Shown here: in pieces, positions 24,746 through 34,395 of the stretch
How the letters are laid out: each line of letters begins with the position of its first letter
Position numbering within the stretch: position 1 is the first letter of the stretch
Source of the DNA: Nitrospirota bacterium
GTDB taxonomy: Bacteria > Nitrospinota > Nitrospinia > SZUA-224
Reading direction: 5' to 3'
Length of the DNA: 39,459 bases
Assembly (NCBI GenBank): GCA_003229375.1
Contig: QIDP01000181.1
Coordinates: 1-39,459 of the forward strand
Program-made: the position numbers and the translations under genes
Notes under the pieces: generated by a model
Databases searched by the model: none
What the model was told of the DNA's origin: nothing
The model's input: the letters and a program-made list of their open reading frames with translations, nothing else

Positions 24746-26023
24746 TTAACCACCTGTAAATAGCCTTACGAGGAACAGGCTAAGCCAGGGGAAATATGTT
24801 ATGATCATAAGGCCGGTAAGATGTATCATCAGGAATGGAAGTGCTGCCCTGTATAGTTTGATCACCGGTTGTTCAAAACGTGAGCTGGAGATAAAGAGAT
24901 TTATCCCTACAGGCGGTGTGGAGTAACCTATCTCCAGGTTTGCCAGGAATATTATACCGAGGTGCACCATATCCACCTCAAAGCTCATGGCAATAGGGAT
25001 GATAAGGGGTACTACTACTATGATAGCCGAGAATATGTCCATCATACACCCCACGATAAGGAGGAAAATATTCAATAGCATCAGAAAGGCCAACTTACTT
25101 GTAATATATAACTTCATGAAATCTAGTAGCTTCATCGGGATCTCCTGATCTATTAGATAGCCTGTAAGACCCATTGCTGTTCCTAATATAATAAGTATGG
25201 TGCCGATCAGCAGCATACTCTCACGCATAATCTGCGGCAGATCCCTGAAGAGATTGATGTCCCTGTAAATAAAGACCTCAACAATGATTACATAGAATGC
25301 TGTAATGGCAGCGGCCTCTGTGACAGTAAAGATCCCTCCGTATATACCGCCTAATATAAGAAAGGGTAAGGGAATCTCCCATATTGAATCCCTGAGGGCC
25401 CTGTATGCCTTGTTTATCCTGAACTCTGTCCTCGGCACCAGTTCATAAAGACCCTTCCTTATACTATAGATGGAGACAAAAGTAACCAGCATGATGCCCG
25501 GGAGTATCCCGGCTATAAAGAGTTTATCAATACTGACCTTGGCTACAAGGCCGTAGAGTATAATAGGGAGACTGGGGGGGAAGAGGAGTCCTATGCTGCC
25601 TGATGATGTGAGGAGACCGAGGGAGAATCTCTCGGGGTATTTCTCTTTTAACAGGATAGGGTAGAGGAGACCTCCCAGGGCTATGATCGTTACACCCGAG
25701 GCACCTGTAAATGCAGTGAAGAATGCGCTGGAGACAAGCGCCACAACCGCAAGTCCGCCCGGCATCCATCCCAGGAATGCATTTGCCAGATTTGTCAGTC
25801 TCTTAGGGGCATTACTCTCTGCCAGAACATATCCTGCAAAGGTAAAGAGCGGGATGGCAATAAGTGTAGGCGCGGTTGCCATCCTGTACATCTCTACCAT
25901 TACCACGGATGAGTCTATATCTATCCCGTAAAAGGACACCATGGCTATGGCAGATATGATCACAAAGAGCGGTGTACCCAGCAGGGCCAGGAGCAGAACA
26001 GCTAATCCAAAGAGGATGGTCAT
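24746..26023 (-). CDS. TRAP transporter large permease (DctM/TatM type)
   Basis: This 425-aa polytopic protein is the sodium-coupled transport subunit of a TRAP transporter. It is hydrophobic throughout, with about 12 membrane segments and family features such as PTLIAIPLFTFAGYVLAES, ASGVTIIALGGLLYPILLKEKYPERFSLGLLTSSGSIGLLFPPSLPIILYG shortened here to its pattern, and ATPPVG-like YSTPPVGINLF near the C-terminus. Its ATG overlaps the small permease gene by 4 bases. It ends the operon fxsA-tatT-P-Q-M. Confidence 0.95.
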   Translation of the reverse strand: MTILFGLAVLLLALLGTPLFVIISAIAMVSFYGIDIDSSVVMVEMYRMATAPTLIAIPLFTFAGYVLAESNAPKRLTNLANAFLGWMPGGLAVVALVSSAFFTAFTGASGVTIIALGGLLYPILLKEKYPERFSLGLLTSSGSIGLLFPPSLPIILYGLVAKVSIDKLFIAGILPGIMLVTFVSIYSIRKGLYELVPRTEFRINKAYRALRDSIWEIPLPFLILGGIYGGIFTVTEAAAITAFYVIIVEVFIYRDINLFRDLPQIMRESMLLIGTILIILGTAMGLTGYLIDQEIPMKLLDFMKLYITSKLAFLMLLNIFLLIVGCMMDIFSAIIVVVPLIIPIAMSFEVDMVHLGIIFLANLEIGYSTPPVGINLFISSSRFEQPVIKLYRAALPFLMIHLTGLMIITYFPWLSLFLVRLFTGG

Positions 26024-26514
26024 GATGAATTACCTTTAGATAAAGCAATAATCCCTTCTATTGCACGAATAATAAACCGAAAGGTGATAAGGATAAAGGC
26101 TGATGGGAGGATGATCTCCATAATCCATGCAGGAATATTGTTGAAGAGGATTCCGCCACTCTGCCATTCATCTGTGATAAATTTCCAGGCTGCTACTGAC
26201 AGAAAGATGCATACAGTGGCAGAGACTATGTTAACTACTACTTCTGTCAGTGTCTTCCATCTCCAGGAGAGATACCTTGATATGATATCAATATTTATAT
26301 GCCTTCCCTCTCTTGTGGCTAATGATGCCCCTAAGAGGGCTATCCATATAACAAGATATCTTAAGAATATGTCACCCCATACGATTCCGTATGAAAAGAG
26401 ATTACGCAGTATAACTTCGAGAAAAGCAAGGCTAATCATGAAGGTGAGGAGAGAAATCAATAGTACAGTTTCAATCCTGGCTAAGATATCGTCGATTCCC
26501 TTCAATATCTTCAT
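26020..26514 (-). CDS. TRAP transporter small permease (DctQ/TatQ type)
   Basis: The 164-aa protein has four predicted membrane segments and the DctQ pattern WGDIFLRYLVIWIALLGASLATREGRHI in mid-chain, here with the conserved EGRHI. It forms the membrane complex with the large permease. It overlaps that gene by 4 bases and follows the binding-protein gene after 4 bases. Confidence 0.93.
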   Translation of the reverse strand: MKILKGIDDILARIETVLLISLLTFMISLAFLEVILRNLFSYGIVWGDIFLRYLVIWIALLGASLATREGRHINIDIISRYLSWRWKTLTEVVVNIVSATVCIFLSVAAWKFITDEWQSGGILFNNIPAWIMEIILPSAFILITFRFIIRAIEGIIALSKGNSS

Positions 26515-26518
26515 CCTT

Positions 26519-27562
26519 TTACCTCTTTTTCATCATCCTGTATTCATCAATTGCCTTCAGTACCTCATTAAGCACCTCTCTGGAATAGAGATTATTAACT
26601 AGTTTGTTCCTCACCTCCTCACCGGTCTTGAGGAATCTTTTCATCTCTATCTCATCCGGCACCGGTACCACCTTTATCCCCCTCTTTTTCATTATCTCTA
26701 TCGATTCATTGTTATCCTTACGGGTTAGGTCTATCAGTCTGACCATATGTCTGCTTACAGTCTCCTTTAATATCAACTGAAGATCCGCAGGCAACTTATC
26801 ATAGAATCTCTTAGTAATCAATATCCCGCCCATGGCATCTGCTATCGGCATGCCGGACATATATTTTACTTTAGTGAACCACTGCATGGCAATCGCCCCT
26901 AACGGCGATATATAGACAGTATCTATGAGCTTTGTCTGGAGCGAAAGGAGGACATCGGTCACAGAGAGGGGATGCGGGGTCAGATTAAAGGCATCAAACA
27001 TTGCCCTGGCAAGGGGGTCCCCCTGCCACATCCACATCTTAACATCCCGCATGTCATCTAGTGAGCGTATAGGTTTCCGGGAAAATATGTGGACAAAACC
27101 CACCTCGGCCCATCCTAACAATACATATCCCTTTTTTTCAAATGCTGTTGAGAACCTCTCATACAGTCTGTTACATACATGGTCTACCTCATCGTAATCC
27201 TTGAAGAGAAATGGGAGATCCATAATCCTGACCTCGGGGAGGATGGTGCCCAATCCAACCCCTGTAAATCCAGCGCTTTGAATCTGGCCTAACCGCATCT
27301 TTCTTATTACATCCTTTTCATCGCCCATTACTCCACCGGAATATATCTTGAATTTTAACCTTCCATTGCTCTTTTCCTGGATTTCCTTATTGAGATCATT
27401 CATGACATTCAGCCATGTAGTACCTTCCGGGGCCAGGGTAGCAAACTTGATCACAAACTTCTTATCCCCTGCCCCATATACTACTCCTGTATGCAGGAAT
27501 AAAAGACAGGATAAAGTTATAATAATCTTCTTCAATCTATTTCTCCTAAAAAAAGTCTTCAA
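26519..27562 (-). CDS. TRAP transporter periplasmic binding protein (DctP/TatP type)
   Basis: The 347-aa protein has a cleavable signal peptide (LKKIIITLSCLLFLHTGVVYG) and the DctP fold: IKFATLAPEGTTWLN (38-52), the GGVMGDEKDVIRKMRLGQI segment, LPFLF and KKGYVLLGWAEVGF. In most DctP proteins a KiRv motif supplies an Arg that grips the substrate carboxylate. Here the place is occupied by KMW (175-177), with Trp for Arg, and the following QxNP becomes ISP. This points to a non-carboxylate or hydrophobic ligand. It overlaps the TatT-like gene by 17 bases. Confidence 0.93.
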   Translation of the reverse strand: MKTFFRRNRLKKIIITLSCLLFLHTGVVYGAGDKKFVIKFATLAPEGTTWLNVMNDLNKEIQEKSNGRLKFKIYSGGVMGDEKDVIRKMRLGQIQSAGFTGVGLGTILPEVRIMDLPFLFKDYDEVDHVCNRLYERFSTAFEKKGYVLLGWAEVGFVHIFSRKPIRSLDDMRDVKMWMWQGDPLARAMFDAFNLTPHPLSVTDVLLSLQTKLIDTVYISPLGAIAMQWFTKVKYMSGMPIADAMGGILITKRFYDKLPADLQLILKETVSRHMVRLIDLTRKDNNESIEIMKKRGIKVVPVPDEIEMKRFLKTGEEVRNKLVNNLYSREVLNEVLKAIDEYRMMKKR

Positions 27563-28532
27563 CCCTCTCCAGCAGCCTCCTTGCCTTTGTCTTTGCTATC
27601 TCATTGGCAAGTCTCTGTTCTGGCAGTACACTACCGGGTGTGTCTATAACTTTATTTAACAGCTCCTCGAAAAACTCTCTGTCCTGTACCTGAACAGCAT
27701 AAAATCTGGCATAAAGGACATAGGTCATGAGAAACCTCCCACCGGTAATCTCGATACATATCTCAAAATGTGATCTTCCCTTTTCAGTATCCCCCCCCAG
27801 CATTCCTGGGCGTCCTGCATAATATGCCCCTAAAAAGAGGTGACTACCCCAATAATAATACCCCTCATTATAAGTTAATATCCTGTCCCTTTTCTTAGGG
27901 TGAGTGCTAAGATACTCTTTTAATTCCTGTAGAGATATACCATCTCCCGGTATTATTCCTTCATCTTGCAATAGCCGTTCTATTAGCTCTAGTACCCTAT
28001 TCATAAGGTACTCCACCTTTACAATATCAGCTATCGCCTCAGGGGAGTCCTTATTAAGATTGATCCAGCCGCTCCAGCTATAACCGGTCCAGAAAAGTGC
28101 AGGAATATCATCCCTGCCAAACCCCTTTAATGAATCCTTAAACCCCTCTGCACCTTTTTCCAATGCCTCAGAAAAATATTTGTCCTTTTTTAATATTCTG
28201 AGACCATAATCCCTTCCCCTGTTATAGAATATCTTTGCCCTCTCCGGATCACTCTCCTCTGCAAAACCGAATGCATAGCTGCTGAATCCCTGTGCAGCAA
28301 GGAGAAGTAGTTTCCTGTTATCCGGATCGCCCTTTATAAGCCCTTCCAGCATCTTCATGTTCGATAGTATTGCCTGTTCTGCCATAATCATGTCCTGCTC
28401 CTCATTTATGGCAGCAATACTGTCATCAAGGATCAAGGCGGTTGACCTGATAACCATCCTCTTCAGGCTGCAGCCGGCTATATTGACAATAAAAAGGGTT
28501 ATGCAAATTATCGAAAACGTTTTTAATAACAT
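27546..28532 (-). CDS. TatT-like TRAP-associated lipoprotein
   Basis: The 328-aa protein has a lipoprotein signal (IAGC, Cys21). Its helical sequence (ILSNMKMLEGLIKGDPDNRK, AAQGFSSYAFGFAEE, FYNRGRDYGLRIL) resembles TatT, the T component found with some TRAP systems, first described in Treponema pallidum (Tp0956). That protein is a trimer with TPR-like repeats that binds the P component. Direct overlap with the P gene supports the pairing. The family name is by motif memory plus context. Confidence 0.8.
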   Translation of the reverse strand: MLLKTFSIICITLFIVNIAGCSLKRMVIRSTALILDDSIAAINEEQDMIMAEQAILSNMKMLEGLIKGDPDNRKLLLLAAQGFSSYAFGFAEESDPERAKIFYNRGRDYGLRILKKDKYFSEALEKGAEGFKDSLKGFGRDDIPALFWTGYSWSGWINLNKDSPEAIADIVKVEYLMNRVLELIERLLQDEGIIPGDGISLQELKEYLSTHPKKRDRILTYNEGYYYWGSHLFLGAYYAGRPGMLGGDTEKGRSHFEICIEITGGRFLMTYVLYARFYAVQVQDREFFEELLNKVIDTPGSVLPEQRLANEIAKTKARRLLERVEDFF

Positions 28533-28595
28533 AATTCAGGGAATTATATTACCCTATAACTTCAGTACAAACAAGTTAAAATTGGTAATAAGGGC

Positions 28596-28991
28596 TTAAA
28601 ATCTTCTCGTGTGGATATTAATAGAGGAAGATATCTTCTTTTCGATATGGCGTCTTACCAATATCTTTATCCTTCTCCTGGATACAGGAAAAACAAGAAG
28701 AAAACCAATGATATCAGTAACAAAACCAGGGGTCACCAAAAGGGCACCTGCTACCAGGACCATGGCCCCGTCAATAAGTTCCTCGGCCGGGAAGATTCCC
28801 TCCCGCATGTTCCTCTGAAATCGGTAAACAACCCCGATCCCCTCTTTTCTTACCATGAATGACCCGACCACAGCGGTTCCTATAACCAGGGTTATGGTAT
28901 TTAATGTACCAATGACGGTACCGACTTTAATGAGAATAGCAAGTTCAATAACAGGAAGCAAAGTAAATAGCAAAAATAATCTGAAAAACAT
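28596..28991 (-). CDS. fxsA: FxsA family membrane protein
   Basis: The 131-aa protein starts at the ATG at 28991, 3 bases after AGAGGAA; a longer frame from 29057 would run through a repeat element and is rejected. FxsA is a small polytopic inner-membrane protein; in E. coli excess FxsA relieves exclusion of phage T7 by the F plasmid, its normal role is unclear. Visible features are MFFRLFLLFTLLPVIELAIL, VGTVIGTLNTITLVIGTAVVG, then ALLVTPGFVTDIIGFLLVFP with the family's conserved TPGF..D. It precedes the tatT-like gene by 63 bases, possibly in the same transcript. Confidence 0.9.
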   Translation of the reverse strand: MFFRLFLLFTLLPVIELAILIKVGTVIGTLNTITLVIGTAVVGSFMVRKEGIGVVYRFQRNMREGIFPAEELIDGAMVLVAGALLVTPGFVTDIIGFLLVFPVSRRRIKILVRRHIEKKISSSINIHTRRF

Positions 28992-29025
28992 CTTTCCTCT
29001 GAAAATCCTCACTGTTCCACAAGAG

Positions 29026-29100
29026 CACGGACAAACAAGTTTATCCATGCCACCCACCCATCGAGACTCATTTCAGCTATTCCCCAACCGCAGCACCGCA
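29026..29100. repeat. GGACAAAC-type repeat, long copy 3
   Basis: Palindrome GGACAAAC/GTTTATCC at 29029-29046 (one mismatch) with the same right flank as 19045-19120. It lies between the TPR gene and fxsA. I see no terminator in 29058-29134. Confidence 0.7.
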
Positions 29101-29134
29101 ACACCGCAGCACTGATTTTCATCTACAGCGAGCC

Positions 29135-30196
29135 CTATAAATTCTTTAAAACCTTAGTGAGGTTAGCACATCCCCGTTCAAGACCCATGTCACAGGCCTT
29201 TTGAAAATCAGAAAGCGCCTTTACCTTGTTATTCGACATAGCATAGGCAAGCCCCCGATTATTGTAGACCCCGGCATAGTCCGGGTTTATGGCAATAGCC
29301 TTATTATAATCCTCTATTGCCTTGTCGAGCTGTTCTTTTGTATGATAGGCATAATAGGCAAGCCCCCGATTGTTGTAGGCCTCGGCAAGATTCGGGTTAA
29401 CAGCAATGACCTTATTATAATCCTCTATTGCCTTTTCGAGCTGGCCCTTCGTATAATAAGCAACACCCCGGTTGCCATAGGTTTCTATATAATTCGGATC
29501 AATGGCAATAGCCTTATTATAATCCTCTATCGCCTTATCATATTGACCTTTACTATAATAAAAAATTCCGCGATTACCATAGGATTTAGCAAGCTTCAGG
29601 TTTATGGCAATACCCGGGGCAACGGCAATAACCTTATTATAATCCTTTATCGCCTTGTTGTATTGGCCTTTGTTATAATATATATTTCCCCGGCTGATAT
29701 AGGCCCTGGCATAAGTCGGGTTTATGACAATAGTTTTATTGTAACACTCTATCGCATTGTCAGGCTGGCCTTTCTTTTCATAGACAATCCCCTGATTGTA
29801 GTAGGCCCTGGCATAAGTCGGGTTTATGGTGATAGCCTTATGATAATCATCAATTGCCTTATCAAACCGGCCTTTTATATAATAAGCAGACCCTCTATTA
29901 TTGTAAGCCTCTGCATCATCAGGGTCTATTACAATAGCCCTATTATAGTCCTCAATTGCTATATCATATTGACCTTTATCATAATAGGCATTCCCGCGAT
30001 TGTAATAAGCTTCTGCCATATTAGGATTTACAGCAATTACCCGATTATAACTTTCAATAGCACTGTTGTATTCCCCCATTTTGTAATGATGGTTTCCCCT
30101 CTCTAACAACACCCTTACCCCTCTGCTTGTTACACATGCTATTGGCAATAACAGGAGTAGTACAGGTATCACCATACCTATTCTAAGACGCTTCAT
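29135..30196 (-). CDS. TPR-repeat lipoprotein
   Basis: From the ATG at 30196 the protein has 353 aa (a TTG two codons earlier is possible; GAGGTGG lies 10 bases before the ATG). A lipoprotein signal peptide ends at Cys21 (LLLLPIAC). The rest is nine tetratricopeptide repeats of 34 residues with the consensus NRGxAYYxKGQYDKAIEDYN and KAIAINPxYAEAY. The fifth and eighth are lengthened by 6 and 3 residues. TPR arrays bind other proteins, so this is probably an outer-membrane or periplasmic scaffold. Partner unknown. It diverges from the MoxR-like gene. Confidence 0.9.
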   Translation of the reverse strand: MKRLRIGMVIPVLLLLLPIACVTSRGVRVLLERGNHHYKMGEYNSAIESYNRVIAVNPNMAEAYYNRGNAYYDKGQYDIAIEDYNRAIVIDPDDAEAYNNRGSAYYIKGRFDKAIDDYHKAITINPTYARAYYNQGIVYEKKGQPDNAIECYNKTIVINPTYARAYISRGNIYYNKGQYNKAIKDYNKVIAVAPGIAINLKLAKSYGNRGIFYYSKGQYDKAIEDYNKAIAIDPNYIETYGNRGVAYYTKGQLEKAIEDYNKVIAVNPNLAEAYNNRGLAYYAYHTKEQLDKAIEDYNKAIAINPDYAGVYNNRGLAYAMSNNKVKALSDFQKACDMGLERGCANLTKVLKNL

Positions 30197-30307
30197 TAAC
30201 AAGATACCACCTCTCTATAATAATACACTTAATATTAGAAATTTATCACAATATTACCTGTTTCGCAACTTTTCTATTCACTCCTTTACAATCCCAATAT
30301 TAAAAAT

Positions 30308-30336
30308 TTGATTTTTTTGAAGAAATTGTTTAATCT
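30308..30336 (+). promoter_or_regulatory. Possible sigma70 promoter for the MoxR-like operon
   Basis: TTGATT (30308-30313) and TAATCT (30331-30336) are separated by 17 bases, 34 bases upstream of the ATG at 30370. The region is AT-rich throughout, so chance occurrence is possible. Confidence 0.45.
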
Positions 30337-30369
30337 AAAAAAAGAAAAATTATTAATTAAGAGGATAAA

Positions 30370-31320
30370 ATGGAAAATAAAAAAGGGAAAAATGGTATTT
30401 TAGTTGAAGGGGTCCATTTGTATCTAAGTCATCCGGATACGAGTGAAGGGAGGTGGATCGGTCAGGGAGAGATATTAAAGCAACTTTTAGCCTGCTGGCT
30501 TGTTGTTGATGAAAAGGACCTGCCTCTTTCACCAAGGATAACCGGCATACCCGGGATAGGGAAAACAACCCTTGCAATGGCAGGCGCCCGTATAAGAAAA
30601 CAGCCGCTGTATATATTTCAATGCACGAGTGACACCAGACCGGAGGACCTTCTTATAACGCCGGTCCTTTCCGAGTCAGGGAAAATAGTCTATCATGCCT
30701 CTCCTCTTGTAAGTGCAATGCTTACAGATGGAATATGCGTCCTTGATGAAGGGAACAGGATGAATGAAAAGAGCTGGGCATCGCTTGCACCTCTTCTTGA
30801 CTATAGACGTTATGTCGAATCCATTGTGGCAGGAATTACCATACACGCCCATAAAGAATTCAGATGCTGCGTAACCATGAATGAAGACGAATCCACTTTT
30901 GAGATACCGGATTATATACTCTCCAGGATCCAGCCTACCCTCTCTATAGGGTTCCCAGGGAGAGAGGAAGAAAAGGCAATACTTCAGTATCATCTCCCAT
31001 TTGCAGAAGAGGAGATGCTTCAATTAATCGTAGGTTTTCTGCAAAAGTCGCACGAACTTAATCTGGACTTTTCTCCCAGGGATGGTATGCATGTACTTCA
31101 ATACGCATTGAAGCGACTGGCACAGGACTCTGATCATCCTTTGTCCCGTGATAAGATATGGAAAGAATCATTAAAAAATGTATTGGGAGATGAGGCGCTT
31201 GACCTTGAAAATCTTGCTGAAAAGAAGAAAAAGAGCATCGGGGAATACGATATCCCTCTCGGTTTAGGTGATTTTTTCTTTGAGGGTGACAATCCCCTTC
31301 ATCCTGATAAAGAGATATGA
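30370..31320 (+). CDS. MoxR-like AAA+ ATPase
   Basis: The 316-aa protein is an AAA+ ATPase of the MoxR/AAA_5 type, whose members act as chaperones that load or activate partner proteins. Walker A is GIPGIGKTT (59-67), Walker B is GICVLDEG (121-128, with Gly in place of the Ile-Asn of DEIN), sensor 1 is VTMNED (168-173) and the arginine-finger region is LSRIQP (184-189). It starts after AAGAGGATAAA. The last bases overlap the next gene as ATGA, so the two are co-translated and are likely to form one system. There is no VWA-domain gene next to it, the usual partner of MoxR proteins. Confidence 0.92.
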   Translation: MENKKGKNGILVEGVHLYLSHPDTSEGRWIGQGEILKQLLACWLVVDEKDLPLSPRITGIPGIGKTTLAMAGARIRKQPLYIFQCTSDTRPEDLLITPVLSESGKIVYHASPLVSAMLTDGICVLDEGNRMNEKSWASLAPLLDYRRYVESIVAGITIHAHKEFRCCVTMNEDESTFEIPDYILSRIQPTLSIGFPGREEEKAILQYHLPFAEEEMLQLIVGFLQKSHELNLDFSPRDGMHVLQYALKRLAQDSDHPLSRDKIWKESLKNVLGDEALDLENLAEKKKKSIGEYDIPLGLGDFFFEGDNPLHPDKEI

Positions 31321-33167
31321 TGCCTGCTGAAACAACTCACTTTTTATCAATAAGTGACAAAATTAAAGTACTTCCCTTAATTCATGGCAGCGGGAATTTT
31401 GCTCAAGTTGTAAGACAAAAGATGCTAAACGAGTCCTTTGACTGCCTTGCAGTGTGTATCCCCCCCTCATTTAAGGAGTCAGTGGAACATGGAGTACGTC
31501 TTTTCCCGCAGATTACGTTAGCCGCTCTCGAAGAAGATGTATATCCCAAACCGGTATATAGCTACATTCCGATTGACCCATGTCAGCCCGTAATAATGGG
31601 GATAAGGATTGCCCTTGAGGAAAATATCCCGTGTGCATATATAGACAGGGAAGTCTCTAACTTTGAACCGCTACAGACAACATTACCGGATGCCTATGCA
31701 TTAAAAAAGGTATCTATAGAAAAATTCTCAGCAGCTATACTCCCGGCGATTCCCCCTCCTCAACAGGGAAGCCGGCAGGAAAAGAGAATACGGTGGATGT
31801 CTTTTCAACTGCATCTCCTGGAGCTTCAATTCAATAAAATACTCTTTTTATGTTCTGTTCTTGACTGGCCCTGGATAAGGGATTCTTATAATCAAAGGCT
31901 TCCATATGAAGACCATGAGATATTTACTCAAACACCCGGACTATATTCTGTCAAAGAAAATACCCTATATTTTGTACTCGGTGAACTTCCATATATCACC
32001 TATCTCTATGAGAAAAGACGGCAGGAATTGGCCTCTGATACATATCTTTCTATAGATGGAGTAAAGGAGATTATTATTGAGGCAAGAAATAGATGGATAA
32101 AAAAATATGATCTAAAGTACCACTCCCTTACCCTGCAGGTGCTTAATATCTATATGAAGTATGTAAGAAACCTGACACTTCTGGAAAGGAGAATGACGCC
32201 TGATATCTATACACTCGTCACTGCTGCAAAGCAGATAGGCGGTGACGGTTTTGCCATTTCATTAATGGAGACAGCCCGTGCATATCCTTACCAGAGAGAC
32301 AAAAATAATCTCCGGGAGGTTTTAATGGGTATTGGTCAGGGAGAGCTTCCTGAGAGTGGTGTGGTCCGGATGAAAAACAGATTATCCGGTCCTGCAATCT
32401 CATGGCGTACCCTTCATCTAAAACCAAAACCGGAGATTAAAAAACAGAAGTTATGGAAATTCCTCTGGGATCCCTTTGGACAGTGTTCGTGGCCGATTGA
32501 GGATCAGAAGATCGAAAGCTTTAATCTCCATGTACGGGAACAGGCAAAGGCCTTGATAGGAGCCGACCTCGTACGCACAGAAAAATTTACCACGTCGGTA
32601 AAGGATGGAATAGATATAAGGGATACCTTAAGGCACTGGTATGAAGGGGATATCTATGTGAAAGAGATCCCGCCTGCAAGAGGAAATGTAGAGGTTATCG
32701 TACTTATATTTGAGATAAACCCTGATCCTGAAAAATACAACTGGCAGCAAACCTGGTATGCAGAACACAAGGCTGAATCAACCCTATGTTTTTATGCTAC
32801 ACCATATCCGGATAATATGATAGGACCCGGGATTGCCGAGTCAACATATGGAGGACTCTTTTTATTGTTCCCCCCGCGATATATTGTAAATATTTGGCAG
32901 GACCCCCGCTTTGATTTTGCCAGGACCCTTGAAGAACGCCTCCTTGCCGCTGCATTGTTTTATTCCAAAGAAAGGCATGTTGCAGTTATATCCCCTAAAC
33001 ACCCTCCCCTGAGCTGGCGGAGGCTGGCCCGTCAATATAAAAAAAGTTTGGTGTATATCCCTTTACAACGGTTTTCCCTGCAAACAATAGAAAAAATCAG
33101 GAGGTTTCACATATTAAACGGAAAACATGTCCGCACATACGCAGCACATTTTATAAGTGATTTTTAA
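31317..33167 (+). CDS. 616-aa protein paired with the MoxR-like ATPase, unknown
   Basis: I do not recognise this protein with certainty. No signal peptide or membrane segment is visible, so it is probably cytoplasmic. The first ~200 residues ([18 protein letters not shown] at 18-35, [12 protein letters not shown] at 41-52, [18 protein letters not shown] at 96-113, then a helical [26 protein letters not shown]) have the pattern of TraB/TIKI-like proteins and perhaps of the DUF5682 proteins known beside MoxR ATPases. The C-terminal ~230 residues ([20 protein letters not shown], then [17 protein letters not shown] and [20 protein letters not shown]) form a separate domain that I cannot place. 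It starts within the stop of the ATPase gene (ATGA); a second ATG follows at once. Confidence 0.85.
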   Translation: MMPAETTHFLSISDKIKVLPLIHGSGNFAQVVRQKMLNESFDCLAVCIPPSFKESVEHGVRLFPQITLAALEEDVYPKPVYSYIPIDPCQPVIMGIRIALEENIPCAYIDREVSNFEPLQTTLPDAYALKKVSIEKFSAAILPAIPPPQQGSRQEKRIRWMSFQLHLLELQFNKILFLCSVLDWPWIRDSYNQRLPYEDHEIFTQTPGLYSVKENTLYFVLGELPYITYLYEKRRQELASDTYLSIDGVKEIIIEARNRWIKKYDLKYHSLTLQVLNIYMKYVRNLTLLERRMTPDIYTLVTAAKQIGGDGFAISLMETARAYPYQRDKNNLREVLMGIGQGELPESGVVRMKNRLSGPAISWRTLHLKPKPEIKKQKLWKFLWDPFGQCSWPIEDQKIESFNLHVREQAKALIGADLVRTEKFTTSVKDGIDIRDTLRHWYEGDIYVKEIPPARGNVEVIVLIFEINPDPEKYNWQQTWYAEHKAESTLCFYATPYPDNMIGPGIAESTYGGLFLLFPPRYIVNIWQDPRFDFARTLEERLLAAALFYSKERHVAVISPKHPPLSWRRLARQYKKSLVYIPLQRFSLQTIEKIRRFHILNGKHVRTYAAHFISDF

Positions 33168-33259
33168 GGCTCACCCCAAAATTTCAGCAAGCTCGGTGAA
33201 CATAGGGTATGTTGGGATATATTTTCCTCACTTGGGATTTTTCCTTTGCAAGAAAGGGG
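33168..33259. other. Gap between the 616-aa gene and the gap promoter
   Basis: No gene and no clear intrinsic terminator seen. Confidence 0.5.
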
Positions 33260-33289
33260 TTGACTTATTTTCCTCAGGGGGTGTATACT
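33260..33289 (+). promoter_or_regulatory. Sigma70-like promoter of the gap operon
   Basis: TTGACT (33260-33265) and TATACT (33284-33289) with an 18-base spacer. A perfect 8-bp hairpin, CATCGGCT/AGCCGATG (33311-33328), follows in the expected 5' leader, ahead of the ribosome site. Confidence 0.7.
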
Positions 33290-33362
33290 AATTTTTCAAT
33301 TTAGATAGTTCATCGGCTGTAGCCGATGGTAATTAAACTTATTGTTATAAGGAGGTATATAA

Positions 33363-34370
<1,008 letters not shown>

Positions 34371-34395
34371 AGTTTCGATATGAAGGGGGTTCGGT

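Noticed and set aside
28992-29057. N-terminal extension of FxsA
   Set aside because: The extra residues are translated from the GGACAAAC repeat flank, while the ATG at 28991 has a good ribosome site and the family-like start.
29201-30106. A 301-codon open frame on the plus strand
   Set aside because: It is the antisense of the TPR repeats; its regular pattern is simply the mirrored repeat.
29135-30196. Regular ~102-bp DNA repeats resembling a tandem array
   Set aside because: They are coding TPR repeats, not a CRISPR; there are no unique spacers or short palindromic repeats.
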